DNA of 64,000 bases from Sphingopyxis sp. MSC1_008. GTDB lineage: Bacteria > Pseudomonadota > Alphaproteobacteria > Sphingomonadales > Sphingomonadaceae. The notes under the pieces were generated by a model. It did no database searches. It had not been told where the DNA came from and was given only the letters and a program-made list of their open reading frames with translations. Position numbers and translations under genes: made by a program. Every line of letters begins with the position of its first letter. Position 1 is the stretch's first letter. The DNA lies in contig NZ_JALPRD010000001.1 in NCBI RefSeq assembly GCF_023197165.1, positions 124,001 to 188,000 on the forward strand, in the 5' to 3' direction. Below, in pieces: positions 24,307-32,275 of this stretch.

Positions 24307-25270
24307 GGGCGGGGGCCTGATGGCCGGAGCGATGCTAATGCTCTCCGGTTGTGGTAGTATGGATGGCAAGCGCGAAGGTGGGCCGGCGGCGAACCCGGCC
24401 CCTTCGTCCGCTGTTGCGGGCGTGGCCGATGTGCCGGTGAAGATCGGCGATCCCTATTCGGTCGGCGGCGTGACCTATACGCCCGCCGATATCCCCGATT
24501 ATGACGATGTCGGCTATGCGAGCTGGTATGGCGATGAACTCGCCGGGAGACCGACCGCGAACGGCGAGACCTTCGATCCCGCGGGCATCTCGGCGGCGCA
24601 CAAGACATTGCCGCTACCCAGTTATGTCGAGGTCACCGCGCTCGACACCGGGCGGACGATCCTCGTGCGCGTCAACGACCGCGGCCCGATGGTCAGCGAC
24701 CGGCTGATCGACCTGTCGCGCGGCGCCGCCGAACAATTGGGCCTGACCGATAGCGTCGCCGCAGTCCGGGTCCGCCGCACCAATCCGCCCGCGGCCGAAC
24801 GCGCGCAGCTTCGTTCGGGCAAGCCCGTTCGCGAACGTATCGCGACGCCCGGATCGCTGCTGGCGATCCTGCGCAGCAAGGCAAAGGCGCTGCCGGTGCC
24901 CAAGGCCGCCACTGCGGCAACGCCGGTCGCCGCTCAGCCGGCGGCGCCGATCGCGTCGGGCAAGGCCAAGCCCGGTGACGACCGCTTCGTCGTCGAAGGT
25001 CCGGGGACGACGAAACCCGCAATCAAACCCGCCCCGACAGCGAAGCCGGCTGCGACGGTCGCGGGGAAATATGCCGTGCAGGTCGGAGCGTTCAGCAGCG
25101 AGACCCGTGCCAATGCGGCCGCCAAGTCGGTCGACGGCTATGTTACGAAGGCCGGCAATCTGTGGCGCGTTCGCGTCGGCCCCTTCGCGAGCGACACCGA
25201 TGCGCGAGGCGCGCTTGGCAAAGTCAAAGCCAAAGGCTTCCGCGACGCGGTGGTCCAACGCGACCGCTGA
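24290..25270 (+). CDS. rlpA: RlpA-family septal lipoprotein (lytic transglycosylase) with SPOR domain
   Basis: 326-aa lipoprotein: the lipobox 'LSGC' at about 18-21 marks the mature Cys. The double-psi beta-barrel RlpA domain is visible in 'GYASWYGDELAGRPTANGE' and 'VRVNDRGPMVSDRLIDLS' (catalytic His replaced or positioned in 'ISAAHKTLPLPS', with Asp of 'NDRGP'). After a Pro/Ala linker a C-terminal SPOR domain (about 255-326, 'YAVQVGAFSSETRANAAAKS') binds denuded glycan at the division site. The start at 24290 gives the proper lipoprotein signal. It lies between an MltB-type enzyme and a D,D-carboxypeptidase. Confidence 0.92.
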   Translation: MKSIVRGGGLMAGAMLMLSGCGSMDGKREGGPAANPAPSSAVAGVADVPVKIGDPYSVGGVTYTPADIPDYDDVGYASWYGDELAGRPTANGETFDPAGISAAHKTLPLPSYVEVTALDTGRTILVRVNDRGPMVSDRLIDLSRGAAEQLGLTDSVAAVRVRRTNPPAAERAQLRSGKPVRERIATPGSLLAILRSKAKALPVPKAATAATPVAAQPAAPIASGKAKPGDDRFVVEGPGTTKPAIKPAPTAKPAATVAGKYAVQVGAFSSETRANAAAKSVDGYVTKAGNLWRVRVGPFASDTDARGALGKVKAKGFRDAVVQRDR

Positions 25271-25281
25271 CGAGCCTGCGC

Positions 25282-26505
25282 GTGGGGAAGCCAGGCATCT
25301 TCGTGAAGGGCGGGACGGCGGGTCTGACCGCGCTCGCGCTGACGCTGGCTTTTCCGGCAGCATCGGCAGGTGACGCGCGCCCGAAGGGCGCACCGGTCAG
25401 CCGCCCGCTCTATGTCACGCAGGCGCCGATCGTGATGCTTAAGGATCTCGATTCGGGCGCGATTCTCTTTTCACGCGGCGCCGACAAGCGCTTCGCCCCT
25501 GCGTCGATGGCTAAAGTAATGACCGCCTATGTCGTGCTCGACCTGATCAAAAAGGGCGAACTCGCGCGCGACGAGAAATTCACCGTCAGCGAAGCGACCT
25601 GGAAGAAATGGAACAGCAGCACCGGCGGATCGACGATGTTCCTCAGCCCGAGTGAAAAAGTCTCGGTCGACGAACTGCTCAAGGGACTGATCACCGTCTC
25701 GGGCAATGATGCCGCCGCAGTCCTCGCGGTCGGAATCGACGGAAGCGAGGACGCATTCGTCAAAAGAATGAACGTCGTAGCGGCTAAAATTGGGATGACA
25801 TCGAGCCGCTTTGGAACGCCGAACGGCTGGCCCGACGGTGGCGTCACCAAAGTGAGCGCCACCGATCTCATCACGCTTGCCGACCGACTGATCCGCGACC
25901 ATCCGGACGGCTATTATCGCTATTTCTCGCTGCCGAAGCTCCAGCATGGCAAGTCGCCCGAGGGCAAGCCGATCATCCAGTCCAACCGCAACCCCATTCT
26001 TGGCCGTTTCGAGGGCGCCGACGGGCTGAAAACCGGCCACACCGCCGAAGCCGGATATTGCTTCCTCGGTTCGGCGAAGCGAAACGGTCGCCGCCTCATC
26101 ATGGTCGTCGCAGGCATGAACAGCGAAAAAGCACGGCGCGACGAAGCCGAGCGGCTGATGAAATGGGGTTTCGACGAATGGGAGGGAAGGGAGCTCGTTC
26201 CCGCGGGCGCCAGCCTCGGCCGGATCGACATTCGAAAGGGCGCTATTCCCACGGTCGCCACCCAGGCCGGGATCGCGGTGCGGATGACGGTTCCCAAGGG
26301 CTATGAGGGCGGCTATCGCGCGGTGATGCGCTCCCGAGCCCCCATTGCCGCGCCGCTCACTCGCGGAACGCCGGTCGCCGATCTCGTCGTCACACCCGAT
26401 GGCCTGCCGTCGCAAACGACGCCGCTGATTGCCGCCGCCGATGTGGCTGAGGGCGGCTGGTGGGCGCGCGCGCGAAGGGGATTCTACCGGCTGACCGGCT
26501 TGTGA
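25282..26505 (+). CDS. dacC: D-alanyl-D-alanine carboxypeptidase (PBP5/6 type)
   Basis: About 407-aa low-molecular-mass penicillin-binding protein trimming peptidoglycan stem peptides. Active-site motifs are 'APASMAKVM' (SxxK), 'TVSGNDAAA' (SxN) and 'DGLKTGHT' (KTG). A C-terminal PBP5_C-like beta domain (about 300-370) and a weak amphipathic C-terminal helix 'WWARARRGFYRLTGL' suggest membrane anchoring. No ATG is near: GTG25282 or GTG25303 both leave a good signal peptide. The gene ends overlapping the tmk start (GTGA). Confidence 0.9.
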   Translation: MGKPGIFVKGGTAGLTALALTLAFPAASAGDARPKGAPVSRPLYVTQAPIVMLKDLDSGAILFSRGADKRFAPASMAKVMTAYVVLDLIKKGELARDEKFTVSEATWKKWNSSTGGSTMFLSPSEKVSVDELLKGLITVSGNDAAAVLAVGIDGSEDAFVKRMNVVAAKIGMTSSRFGTPNGWPDGGVTKVSATDLITLADRLIRDHPDGYYRYFSLPKLQHGKSPEGKPIIQSNRNPILGRFEGADGLKTGHTAEAGYCFLGSAKRNGRRLIMVVAGMNSEKARRDEAERLMKWGFDEWEGRELVPAGASLGRIDIRKGAIPTVATQAGIAVRMTVPKGYEGGYRAVMRSRAPIAAPLTRGTPVADLVVTPDGLPSQTTPLIAAADVAEGGWWARARRGFYRLTGL

Positions 26506-27119
26506 CCGGGCGATTCATCACGCTGGAAGGCGGCGAAGGGGTCGGTAAATCCACCCAGATTCGCGCGCTCGCGGCTGTGATCGAGGCGCACGGCATCGAA
26601 ACCGTCGCAACGCGCGAACCCGGCGGCAGCACGGGGGCGGAAGCCATCCGTGCGCTGCTGATGGAGGGAAGCGACGACCGCTGGGATGCGCGCAGCGAGG
26701 CGCTGCTATTCGCCGCTGCGCGCGCCGATCATGTCGCGCGCACGATCCGCCCCGCGCTCGCCCGCGGCGCGTGGGTGCTGTGCGACCGTTTCGTCGATTC
26801 GAGCCGCGCCTATCAGGGCGGCGGCGGCGGTATCACCGACGCCGATATCCTGGCGCTGCACGGTTTCGGCTCGAACGGACTGTTGCCCCACCGCACATTC
26901 CTGCTCACCGTCAGCCCGGACGAAGCCGCACGGCGGCTGACCGAACGCGGCGGGAGCGACCGCATGGGCAACAAGCCTGCCGACTATCAGACGCGGCTCG
27001 CAGCACGCTTTGTTGAAATGGCGAAAGGCGAGCCCGAGCGATGGCGGATTGTAGATGCCGACGCCGCGGCGACCGAGGTCACCGCGAGAATCCTTGCTGA
27101 ACTCGCGGAATGGCTATGA
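26502..27119 (+). CDS. tmk: Thymidylate kinase
   Basis: 205-aa dTMP kinase making dTDP for DNA synthesis. P-loop 'LEGGEGVGKST' (7-17), 'TREPGGSTGAEAIR' (DRX-like substrate loop) and 'VLCDRFVDSSRAYQGGG' (catalytic DR motif) are all present, followed by a LID segment 'ERGGSDRMG'. The GTG start overlaps the dacC stop as GTGA, and tmk itself overlaps holB as ATGA. The tmk-holB-metG-tatD order is common in Proteobacteria. Confidence 0.95.
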   Translation: MTGRFITLEGGEGVGKSTQIRALAAVIEAHGIETVATREPGGSTGAEAIRALLMEGSDDRWDARSEALLFAAARADHVARTIRPALARGAWVLCDRFVDSSRAYQGGGGGITDADILALHGFGSNGLLPHRTFLLTVSPDEAARRLTERGGSDRMGNKPADYQTRLAARFVEMAKGEPERWRIVDADAAATEVTARILAELAEWL

Positions 27120-28099
27120 TGATTGGCCATCAAGGCGCCGAAAAGGCGTTTCTCGAAGCGTGGCAGGGCGGTCGCCTGCATCACGCCTGGCTCCTCGCCG
27201 GACCGCAGGGGATGGGGAAGGGCCTATTTGCCGAACGCGTCGCGCGATTTCTTGTTACCCATGGCCGCGGCGGCGATGGACAGGCGATCAGTCTCGACGA
27301 CCGCGGAGACGACGCAGCGGCCCGGCTGGTCGACGCCGGAAACCATCCTGAGATCCTCCGCCTCGCACGCCAGCCGAAGGACAAGGCCAAGGAGCTCGCG
27401 CGCAACATCACCATCGAACAGGTCCGGCAGATGATCCGCCGCCTGCACCTGTCGCTGTCGCTCGGCGAGTGGCGTGGGATCATCGTGGATACGGTCGACG
27501 ATCTGGAAACCGATGGCGCCAACGCACTGCTCAAGACGCTCGAAGAACCGCCGGCGAAAACGCTGTTCCTGCTCGTCAGTCATTCGCCGGGCCGCTTGCT
27601 CCCGACGATCAGATCGCGGTGTAGAACGCTGCGTTTTCAGCCGGTTGAGCGTGACGCCATGACACCGTGGCTGCACGGGTTGCGCCCGATGCTGGAGATG
27701 GCGGAGGTGCGCGCGATCGTCGCTGCATCGGGCGGCGTACCGGGCAAGGCCCTTGCGCTGATCGACAGCGATGTCGCGGCGATGGAAAAGAAACTGCTCG
27801 CCATCGCGACGGGCGGCGATCCCGAGAACCGGCTGCGCGAGGCGCTCGCGCGCGAGGTCGGCGGGACCAGCAATCGCGCCCGGCTCGAACTGGTGATCGA
27901 CATTGTTCCCGGGCTGCTTGCGCGTCTGGCGCGCGAACGGCCGGTGGCCGAAATCGCACCGATCCTTGCGCAGTGGGACCGCGTCCAGCGCACGGTTCGC
28001 GATGCGATCCGGGGATCGTACGACGGCGCGATGGTGGGCTTCGAAATCGGCAATTGCCTCGCCGAATTGGCGCCACGTGCGGGGCAAGCAGCACGCTGA
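27116..28099 (+). CDS. holB: DNA polymerase III subunit delta'
   Basis: 327-aa clamp-loader subunit of the AAA+ family. Visible are 'HAWLLAGPQGMGKGLFAERV' (P-loop-like, altered Walker A as usual for delta'), 'IIVDTVDDLETDGANALL' (Walker B region), 'LKTLEEPPAKTLFLLVSH' and the SRC motif 'TIRSRCRTLRF'. No zinc-binding Cys cluster is evident after the P-loop. ATG27116 overlaps the tmk stop; ATG27119 and ATG27110 are alternatives. Confidence 0.93.
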   Translation: MMIGHQGAEKAFLEAWQGGRLHHAWLLAGPQGMGKGLFAERVARFLVTHGRGGDGQAISLDDRGDDAAARLVDAGNHPEILRLARQPKDKAKELARNITIEQVRQMIRRLHLSLSLGEWRGIIVDTVDDLETDGANALLKTLEEPPAKTLFLLVSHSPGRLLPTIRSRCRTLRFQPVERDAMTPWLHGLRPMLEMAEVRAIVAASGGVPGKALALIDSDVAAMEKKLLAIATGGDPENRLREALAREVGGTSNRARLELVIDIVPGLLARLARERPVAEIAPILAQWDRVQRTVRDAIRGSYDGAMVGFEIGNCLAELAPRAGQAAR

Positions 28100-28137
28100 C
28101 GCTTTCCCTCGCGCGCGCCAACGGCTAAGGCGCGCGC

Positions 28138-29709
28138 ATGTCCGAAAACAACGAACCTTTCTACATCACCACAGCGATCAGCTATCCCAATGGCCGCCCG
28201 CATATCGGCCATGCTTATGAAGCGATCGCGACCGACGTCATGGCCCGTTTCCAGCGCGCGCGTGGCCGCGACGTCCGGCTGGTCACCGGCACCGACGAAC
28301 ACGGGCTGAAAATGTTCCAGACCGCGCGCGACCAAGGGCGCGCCACGATCGACCTTGCCGATGAAATGTCGGGATATTTCCGTGAGATGTATGCCACGCT
28401 GAATATCAGCTATGACAATTTCATGCGCACATCGGATGCGGCGCATCACGCGGCGTCGCAGGCGATCTGGAAAGCGATGGAAGCCAATGGCGACCTCTAT
28501 CTCGATCGCTATGAAGGCTGGTATTCGGTCCGCGACGAGGCTTTTTATGACGAAAGCGAACTGACCGACGGGGAAGGGGACGCCCGCCTCTCGCCGCAGG
28601 GAACGCCGGTCGAATGGACCGTCGAGGAAAGCTGGTTCTTCCGTCTGTCCAAATATCAGGACAAGCTGCTCGCGCTCTACAACGACCAGCCCGATTTCAT
28701 CCGCCCCGATAGCCGCCGCAATGAGGTGCTGCGCTTCGTCGAGGGCGGCCTCAAGGATCTCAGCGTCTCGCGCACCAGCTTCGACTGGGGTGTGCCGGTG
28801 CCGGGTTCACCGGGACATGTGATGTATGTGTGGGTCGATGCGCTCACCACTTATCTGTCGGGACTGGGCTATCCCGACCCGGATAGCGATTTCGGAAAAT
28901 TCTGGCCGGCGAATATCCATATGATCGGCAAGGATATCGTGCGTTTTCATACGGTTTACTGGCCGGCCTTCCTGATGAGCGCAAATCTTCCCTTGCCGAA
29001 GCAGGTGTTTGGACACGGGTTCCTGCTCAATCGCGGCGAGAAGATGTCGAAGTCGCTCGGCAATGTCGTCGACCCGATGGCGCTTGCCGATCAGTTCGGA
29101 GTCGACGGGCTGCGCTATTATCTCCTCCGCGAAGTCAGTTTCGGGCAGGATGGTACCTATTCGGCCGAGGCGATCGTGCGCACCGTCAACGCCGACCTTG
29201 CGAACAGCTTTGGCAATTTAGCGCAGCGCAGCTTGTCGATGATTTTCAAGAATTTGGATGGCAAGCTTTCGGCCGACTATGTGCCCGCGCAGGACGATAT
29301 CGACCTGCTCTCCGATCTCGACGACATGGCGGCCGTCCGCTTGCCGCGCGAGTTCGAACAACTCGCCTTTTCGATCGGCATCGAGAACTGGATCCGGGCG
29401 GTCTTTGCCTGCAATCAATATGTCGACACGCAAGCGCCCTGGGCGCTGCGAAAGACCGATCCTGAACGCATGCGCGCGGTGTTGATGACTTTGTTCCGGG
29501 CGGTTCGCACGCTAGCGATCGCGATCCGGCCCGTCGTGCCCGCAGCGGCCGACAAACTGCTCGATCAGATGGGTATAGAGGCACGCGACTTCGGCGCACT
29601 GGGCGACACCGAATGGTTCGCGAAGCTCGCCGCCAGTGGCTTCACCCTCGGCCAGCCTGCGCCGATCTTCCCGCGCCTCGAACTGCCGGAAGGGGAAGGG
29701 GAGGCGTAA
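28138..29709 (+). CDS. metG: Methionyl-tRNA synthetase
   Basis: 523-aa class I aminoacyl-tRNA synthetase charging initiator and elongator tRNA-Met. HIGH signature at residues 22-25 ('PHIGHAYE') and KMSKS at about 302-306 ('GEKMSKSLGNV'). The CP insertion carries 'DEAFYDESEL' where other MetRS have zinc-binding Cys, so this is the short type without a zinc knuckle, and it lacks the C-terminal dimerisation domain. It overlaps tatD at TAATG. Confidence 0.95.
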   Translation: MSENNEPFYITTAISYPNGRPHIGHAYEAIATDVMARFQRARGRDVRLVTGTDEHGLKMFQTARDQGRATIDLADEMSGYFREMYATLNISYDNFMRTSDAAHHAASQAIWKAMEANGDLYLDRYEGWYSVRDEAFYDESELTDGEGDARLSPQGTPVEWTVEESWFFRLSKYQDKLLALYNDQPDFIRPDSRRNEVLRFVEGGLKDLSVSRTSFDWGVPVPGSPGHVMYVWVDALTTYLSGLGYPDPDSDFGKFWPANIHMIGKDIVRFHTVYWPAFLMSANLPLPKQVFGHGFLLNRGEKMSKSLGNVVDPMALADQFGVDGLRYYLLREVSFGQDGTYSAEAIVRTVNADLANSFGNLAQRSLSMIFKNLDGKLSADYVPAQDDIDLLSDLDDMAAVRLPREFEQLAFSIGIENWIRAVFACNQYVDTQAPWALRKTDPERMRAVLMTLFRAVRTLAIAIRPVVPAAADKLLDQMGIEARDFGALGDTEWFAKLAASGFTLGQPAPIFPRLELPEGEGEA

Positions 29710-30485
29710 TGCTCGTCGATTCGCACTGTCACCTCAATTACAAAGGCCTAGCCGAGCAGCAGGGCGAGGTGCTGGAGCGCGCTCGCGCGAAGGGTGTCAC
29801 CGCGATGCTCAACATCGCGACGCGCGAAAGCGAATGGGACGACGTGCTCGCCGCCGCCGAAGCGAACGAGGATGTGTGGGCGAGCGTCGGCATTCATCCG
29901 CACGACGCCGATCATCACCCCGACGTCGATACCGCGAAGCTGGTCGAACGCGCGGCGCATCCCCGCGTTATCGGGCTCGGCGAGACCGGGCTCGACTATT
30001 ATTACGACAAGAGCGACCGCGCGCGGCAACAGGACAGCTTTCGCCGCCACATTCACGCGTCGCAGCAAACCGGCCTGCCGATCATCGTCCACACACGCGA
30101 TGCCGAAGCCGACACACTGGCACTGCTCGGCGAAGAGATGGGCAGGGCGGTGTTCCCCGGTGTGATCCACTGCTTCACCGCGAGCGACGATTTCGCGCGG
30201 CACGCGCTCGATCTCGGGCTCTTCATCTCGATCTCGGGAATCGTGACATTCAAGAATGCCGCCGACCTCCAAGCGACGGCCAAATGGCTTCCGCAGGACC
30301 GGCTGCTGATCGAAACCGATTCCCCCTTCCTCGCCCCTGTCCCGCATCGCGGCAAGACCGGCGAGCCCGCCTTTGTTGCCGATACGCTCGTTTTCCTCGC
30401 CAAGCTGCGCGGCGAGGACGAAGGCGCGCTCGCCGCCGCGACGAGCGCCAATTTTTACAAGCTTTTCAACAAGGCGTGGCCATGA
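29709..30485 (+). CDS. TatD-family metal-dependent deoxyribonuclease
   Basis: 258-aa TIM-barrel hydrolase. Metal ligands are recognisable: 'DSHCHLNY' (HxH, 4-11), 'GLGETGLDYYY' (Glu), 'IIVHTRDA' (His), 'GVIHCFTA' (His) and 'LIETDSPFLAP' (Asp). Family members are 3'-5' exonucleases/DNases implicated in DNA repair or D-Tyr-tRNA quality control. ATG overlaps the metG stop (TAATG). Downstream a 6-codon frame links it to the next gene. Confidence 0.93.
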   Translation: MLVDSHCHLNYKGLAEQQGEVLERARAKGVTAMLNIATRESEWDDVLAAAEANEDVWASVGIHPHDADHHPDVDTAKLVERAAHPRVIGLGETGLDYYYDKSDRARQQDSFRRHIHASQQTGLPIIVHTRDAEADTLALLGEEMGRAVFPGVIHCFTASDDFARHALDLGLFISISGIVTFKNAADLQATAKWLPQDRLLIETDSPFLAPVPHRGKTGEPAFVADTLVFLAKLRGEDEGALAAATSANFYKLFNKAWP

Positions 30486-30502
30486 CGTTCCAAGAATCAT
30501 GA
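30482..30502 (+). other. Six-codon frame bridging tatD stop and MBL start
   Basis: ATG30482 overlaps the tatD stop as ATGA and reads six codons (MTFQES) to a TGA at 30500-30502. That TGA itself overlaps ATG30499 of the next gene. The next gene has no good SD, so reinitiation through this mini-frame is a possible coupling device. No evidence of a functional peptide. Confidence 0.4.
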
Positions 30503-31263
30503 GGTTAAGAATTCTCGGCTGCGGGACGTCGTCGGGTGTCCCGCGGATCGGCAACGACTGGGGCCAGTGCGATCCCGACAATCCACGCAACCTCCGCAGC
30601 CGGGCATCGATCATGGTGTCGCTCGGCGGCTTTCGCATTCTCGTCGACACCAGCCCCGATATGCGGTTGCAGTTGCTCGACGCGGGCGTGGGTGAAATCG
30701 ATGCGGTTATCTGGACCCACGAGCACGCCGACCATACGCATGGCCTCGACGATCTGCGCCAGGTCATGCACCTGCGCCGGTCCGCAGTTCCCGTCTATGC
30801 CCGCGATCATGTGCTCGATATCCTCAAATGGCGCTTCACCTATGCCTTCGCGGGCAATGCCGGCTATCCGGCATCGGTCGATCCGATCGACCTCCACGAT
30901 CATCAGTCGATCGGCCCTATTGAAGTGTCGGCAATCGAAATGCCGCACGGGCCGATCAAGGCCACGGGCCTGATCTTCAGCGACGGTGCGCATAGAATCG
31001 CTTATGCAACTGATTTTTCTAAGTTTACTGATGAAATGGTCGACTTCTTCCAAGGCGTCGACCTGTTCGTCATCGATGCGCTGCGCCGTTATCCGCATCC
31101 GACGCATCCGCATCTGGCGATGACGCTCGAAGGCCTTGCGAAGGTCGGCAATCCGCGCGCGATCATCACGCATATGGATAATACGATGGATTATGACGAC
31201 CTTGCGGCCGAATTGCCGCCGGGTGTCGAACCCGGATATGATGGGCTGGAGGTGCAGCTATGA
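30499..31263 (+). CDS. MBL-fold metallo-hydrolase (PhnP-like)
   Basis: 254-aa metallo-beta-lactamase fold phosphodiesterase. N-terminal 'LRILGCGTSSGVPRIG' and the 'WTHEHADHTHGLDDLR' (HxHxDH) metal motif are clear, followed by 'EMPHGPIKATG', 'YATDFS' and 'HMDNTMDY' ligands. This set matches the PhnP/RNase Z-like cyclic phosphodiesterase group, typically active on 2',3'-cyclic or 1,2-cyclic phosphates. Translation is probably coupled to tatD through the mini-frame at 30482; it overlaps the small membrane gene by ATGA. Confidence 0.9.
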   Translation: MRLRILGCGTSSGVPRIGNDWGQCDPDNPRNLRSRASIMVSLGGFRILVDTSPDMRLQLLDAGVGEIDAVIWTHEHADHTHGLDDLRQVMHLRRSAVPVYARDHVLDILKWRFTYAFAGNAGYPASVDPIDLHDHQSIGPIEVSAIEMPHGPIKATGLIFSDGAHRIAYATDFSKFTDEMVDFFQGVDLFVIDALRRYPHPTHPHLAMTLEGLAKVGNPRAIITHMDNTMDYDDLAAELPPGVEPGYDGLEVQL

Positions 31264-31436
31264 GTGGCGACACGACTGTTCAAATCCTGTGGTTCGCCGG
31301 CGCGTTCGTTTTGGTCCTGAGTTCGTTGCTGGCACGACGCTTGCCGATGGCGGACTGGCTGAAGATGGCGCTGGCGTGGGTGGCGATCTTCGGGCTCGTA
31401 TTCCTCGTCATCCGCACGTGGCAGGCGGCGACGTAG
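31260..31436 (+). CDS. 58-aa two-helix membrane protein
   Basis: Short gene coupled by ATGA to the MBL hydrolase. It encodes two predicted membrane helices (about residues 8-25 and 35-53) separated by 'ARRLPMADWLKM'. This composition resembles the N-terminal membrane anchor seen on TIGR02281-type retropepsin-like proteases of sphingomonads, but no protease domain follows. It may be a stand-alone anchor or an unrelated small membrane protein; both are inference. Position and overlap make translation likely. Confidence 0.6.
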   Translation: MSGDTTVQILWFAGAFVLVLSSLLARRLPMADWLKMALAWVAIFGLVFLVIRTWQAAT

Positions 31437-31476
31437 CGAGGGGGCCTGCCTCCTCTCCCACCTCACACTATTTAAC

Positions 31477-31490
31477 ATAATATATATTAT
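31477..31490. promoter_or_regulatory. AT-only 14-bp palindrome in mazG promoter region
   Basis: ATAATATATATTAT is a perfect palindrome inside the only strongly AT-rich stretch nearby (31470-31500), directly upstream of mazG and preceded by TTTAAC. It may be a -10 region or the site of a dyad-binding regulator; no matching -35 is clear. Confidence 0.35.
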
Positions 31491-31501
31491 CGGATAATCA
31501 C

Positions 31502-32275
31502 ATGACCGAGACGGCAGCCCAATCCCCCATCGACCGCCTGCTCGCCATCATGCGCCAGTTGCGCAATCCCGATGGCGGCTGCGAATGGGATTTGGCGCAG
31601 GATTTCTCGACCATAGCGCCTTACACGATCGAAGAAGCCTATGAGGTCGCCGACGCCATTGCCGGCGGCGATCCCGTGGCTATCTGCGACGAGCTTGGTG
31701 ACCTGCTGCTCCAAGTCGTTTTTCACAGCCAGATTGCGACCGATGACGGCCTGTTCGGTTTCAACGATGTCGCCAACGCCATCAGCGACAAGATGGAACG
31801 CCGCCATCCGCATATCTTCGGCGGCGGCGAGACCGGCGACGTCCGGCAGCAATGGGAGCAGATCAAGGCGGTCGAGCGCACCGCCGATGGCCCGGTTAGC
31901 GCGCTTGCCGGTGTAGCGCTGTCGTTGCCCGCGCTGCTTCGCGCGCAAAAGCTGCAAGGCCGAGCCGCACGCGTCGGTTTCGACTGGCCCGACACCGATG
32001 GGCCGCGCGACAAGATTGCCGAGGAACTTGCCGAGGTCGCGGCTGCAGCGACCGATGCCGAACGCCACGAAGAGGTCGGCGACTTGCTGTTAGCGGTGGT
32101 CAATTATGCGCGCCACCTTGGCGTTGATGCCGAAAGCGCCTTGCGCGATGCCAATGCCAAATTCGCGCGGCGTTTTGCCGCCATGGAAGATCGCGCCGGC
32201 GGCAGCCTGTCGGGCCTGCCGCTCGACGCGCAGGAAAGTCACTGGCTGGCGGTTAAGGCGTCGGAGCGTCAGTAG
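31502..32275 (+). CDS. mazG: Nucleoside triphosphate pyrophosphohydrolase MazG
   Basis: 257-aa all-alpha NTP pyrophosphatase with two MazG domains. The first has 'YTIEEAYEVADAI' and 'ELGDLLLQVVFHSQIA' (EExxE...ExxD metal motif); the second has 'IAEELAEVAAAATD' and 'EEVGDLLLAVVNYARHLG'. 'NPDGGCEWDLAQDFSTI' is the typical N-terminal segment (with 'CEWD' for CPWD). It cleans non-canonical nucleotides and can modulate stringent response signals. Its last 23 bp overlap the end of the convergent hflX. Confidence 0.93.
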   Translation: MTETAAQSPIDRLLAIMRQLRNPDGGCEWDLAQDFSTIAPYTIEEAYEVADAIAGGDPVAICDELGDLLLQVVFHSQIATDDGLFGFNDVANAISDKMERRHPHIFGGGETGDVRQQWEQIKAVERTADGPVSALAGVALSLPALLRAQKLQGRAARVGFDWPDTDGPRDKIAEELAEVAAAATDAERHEEVGDLLLAVVNYARHLGVDAESALRDANAKFARRFAAMEDRAGGSLSGLPLDAQESHWLAVKASERQ

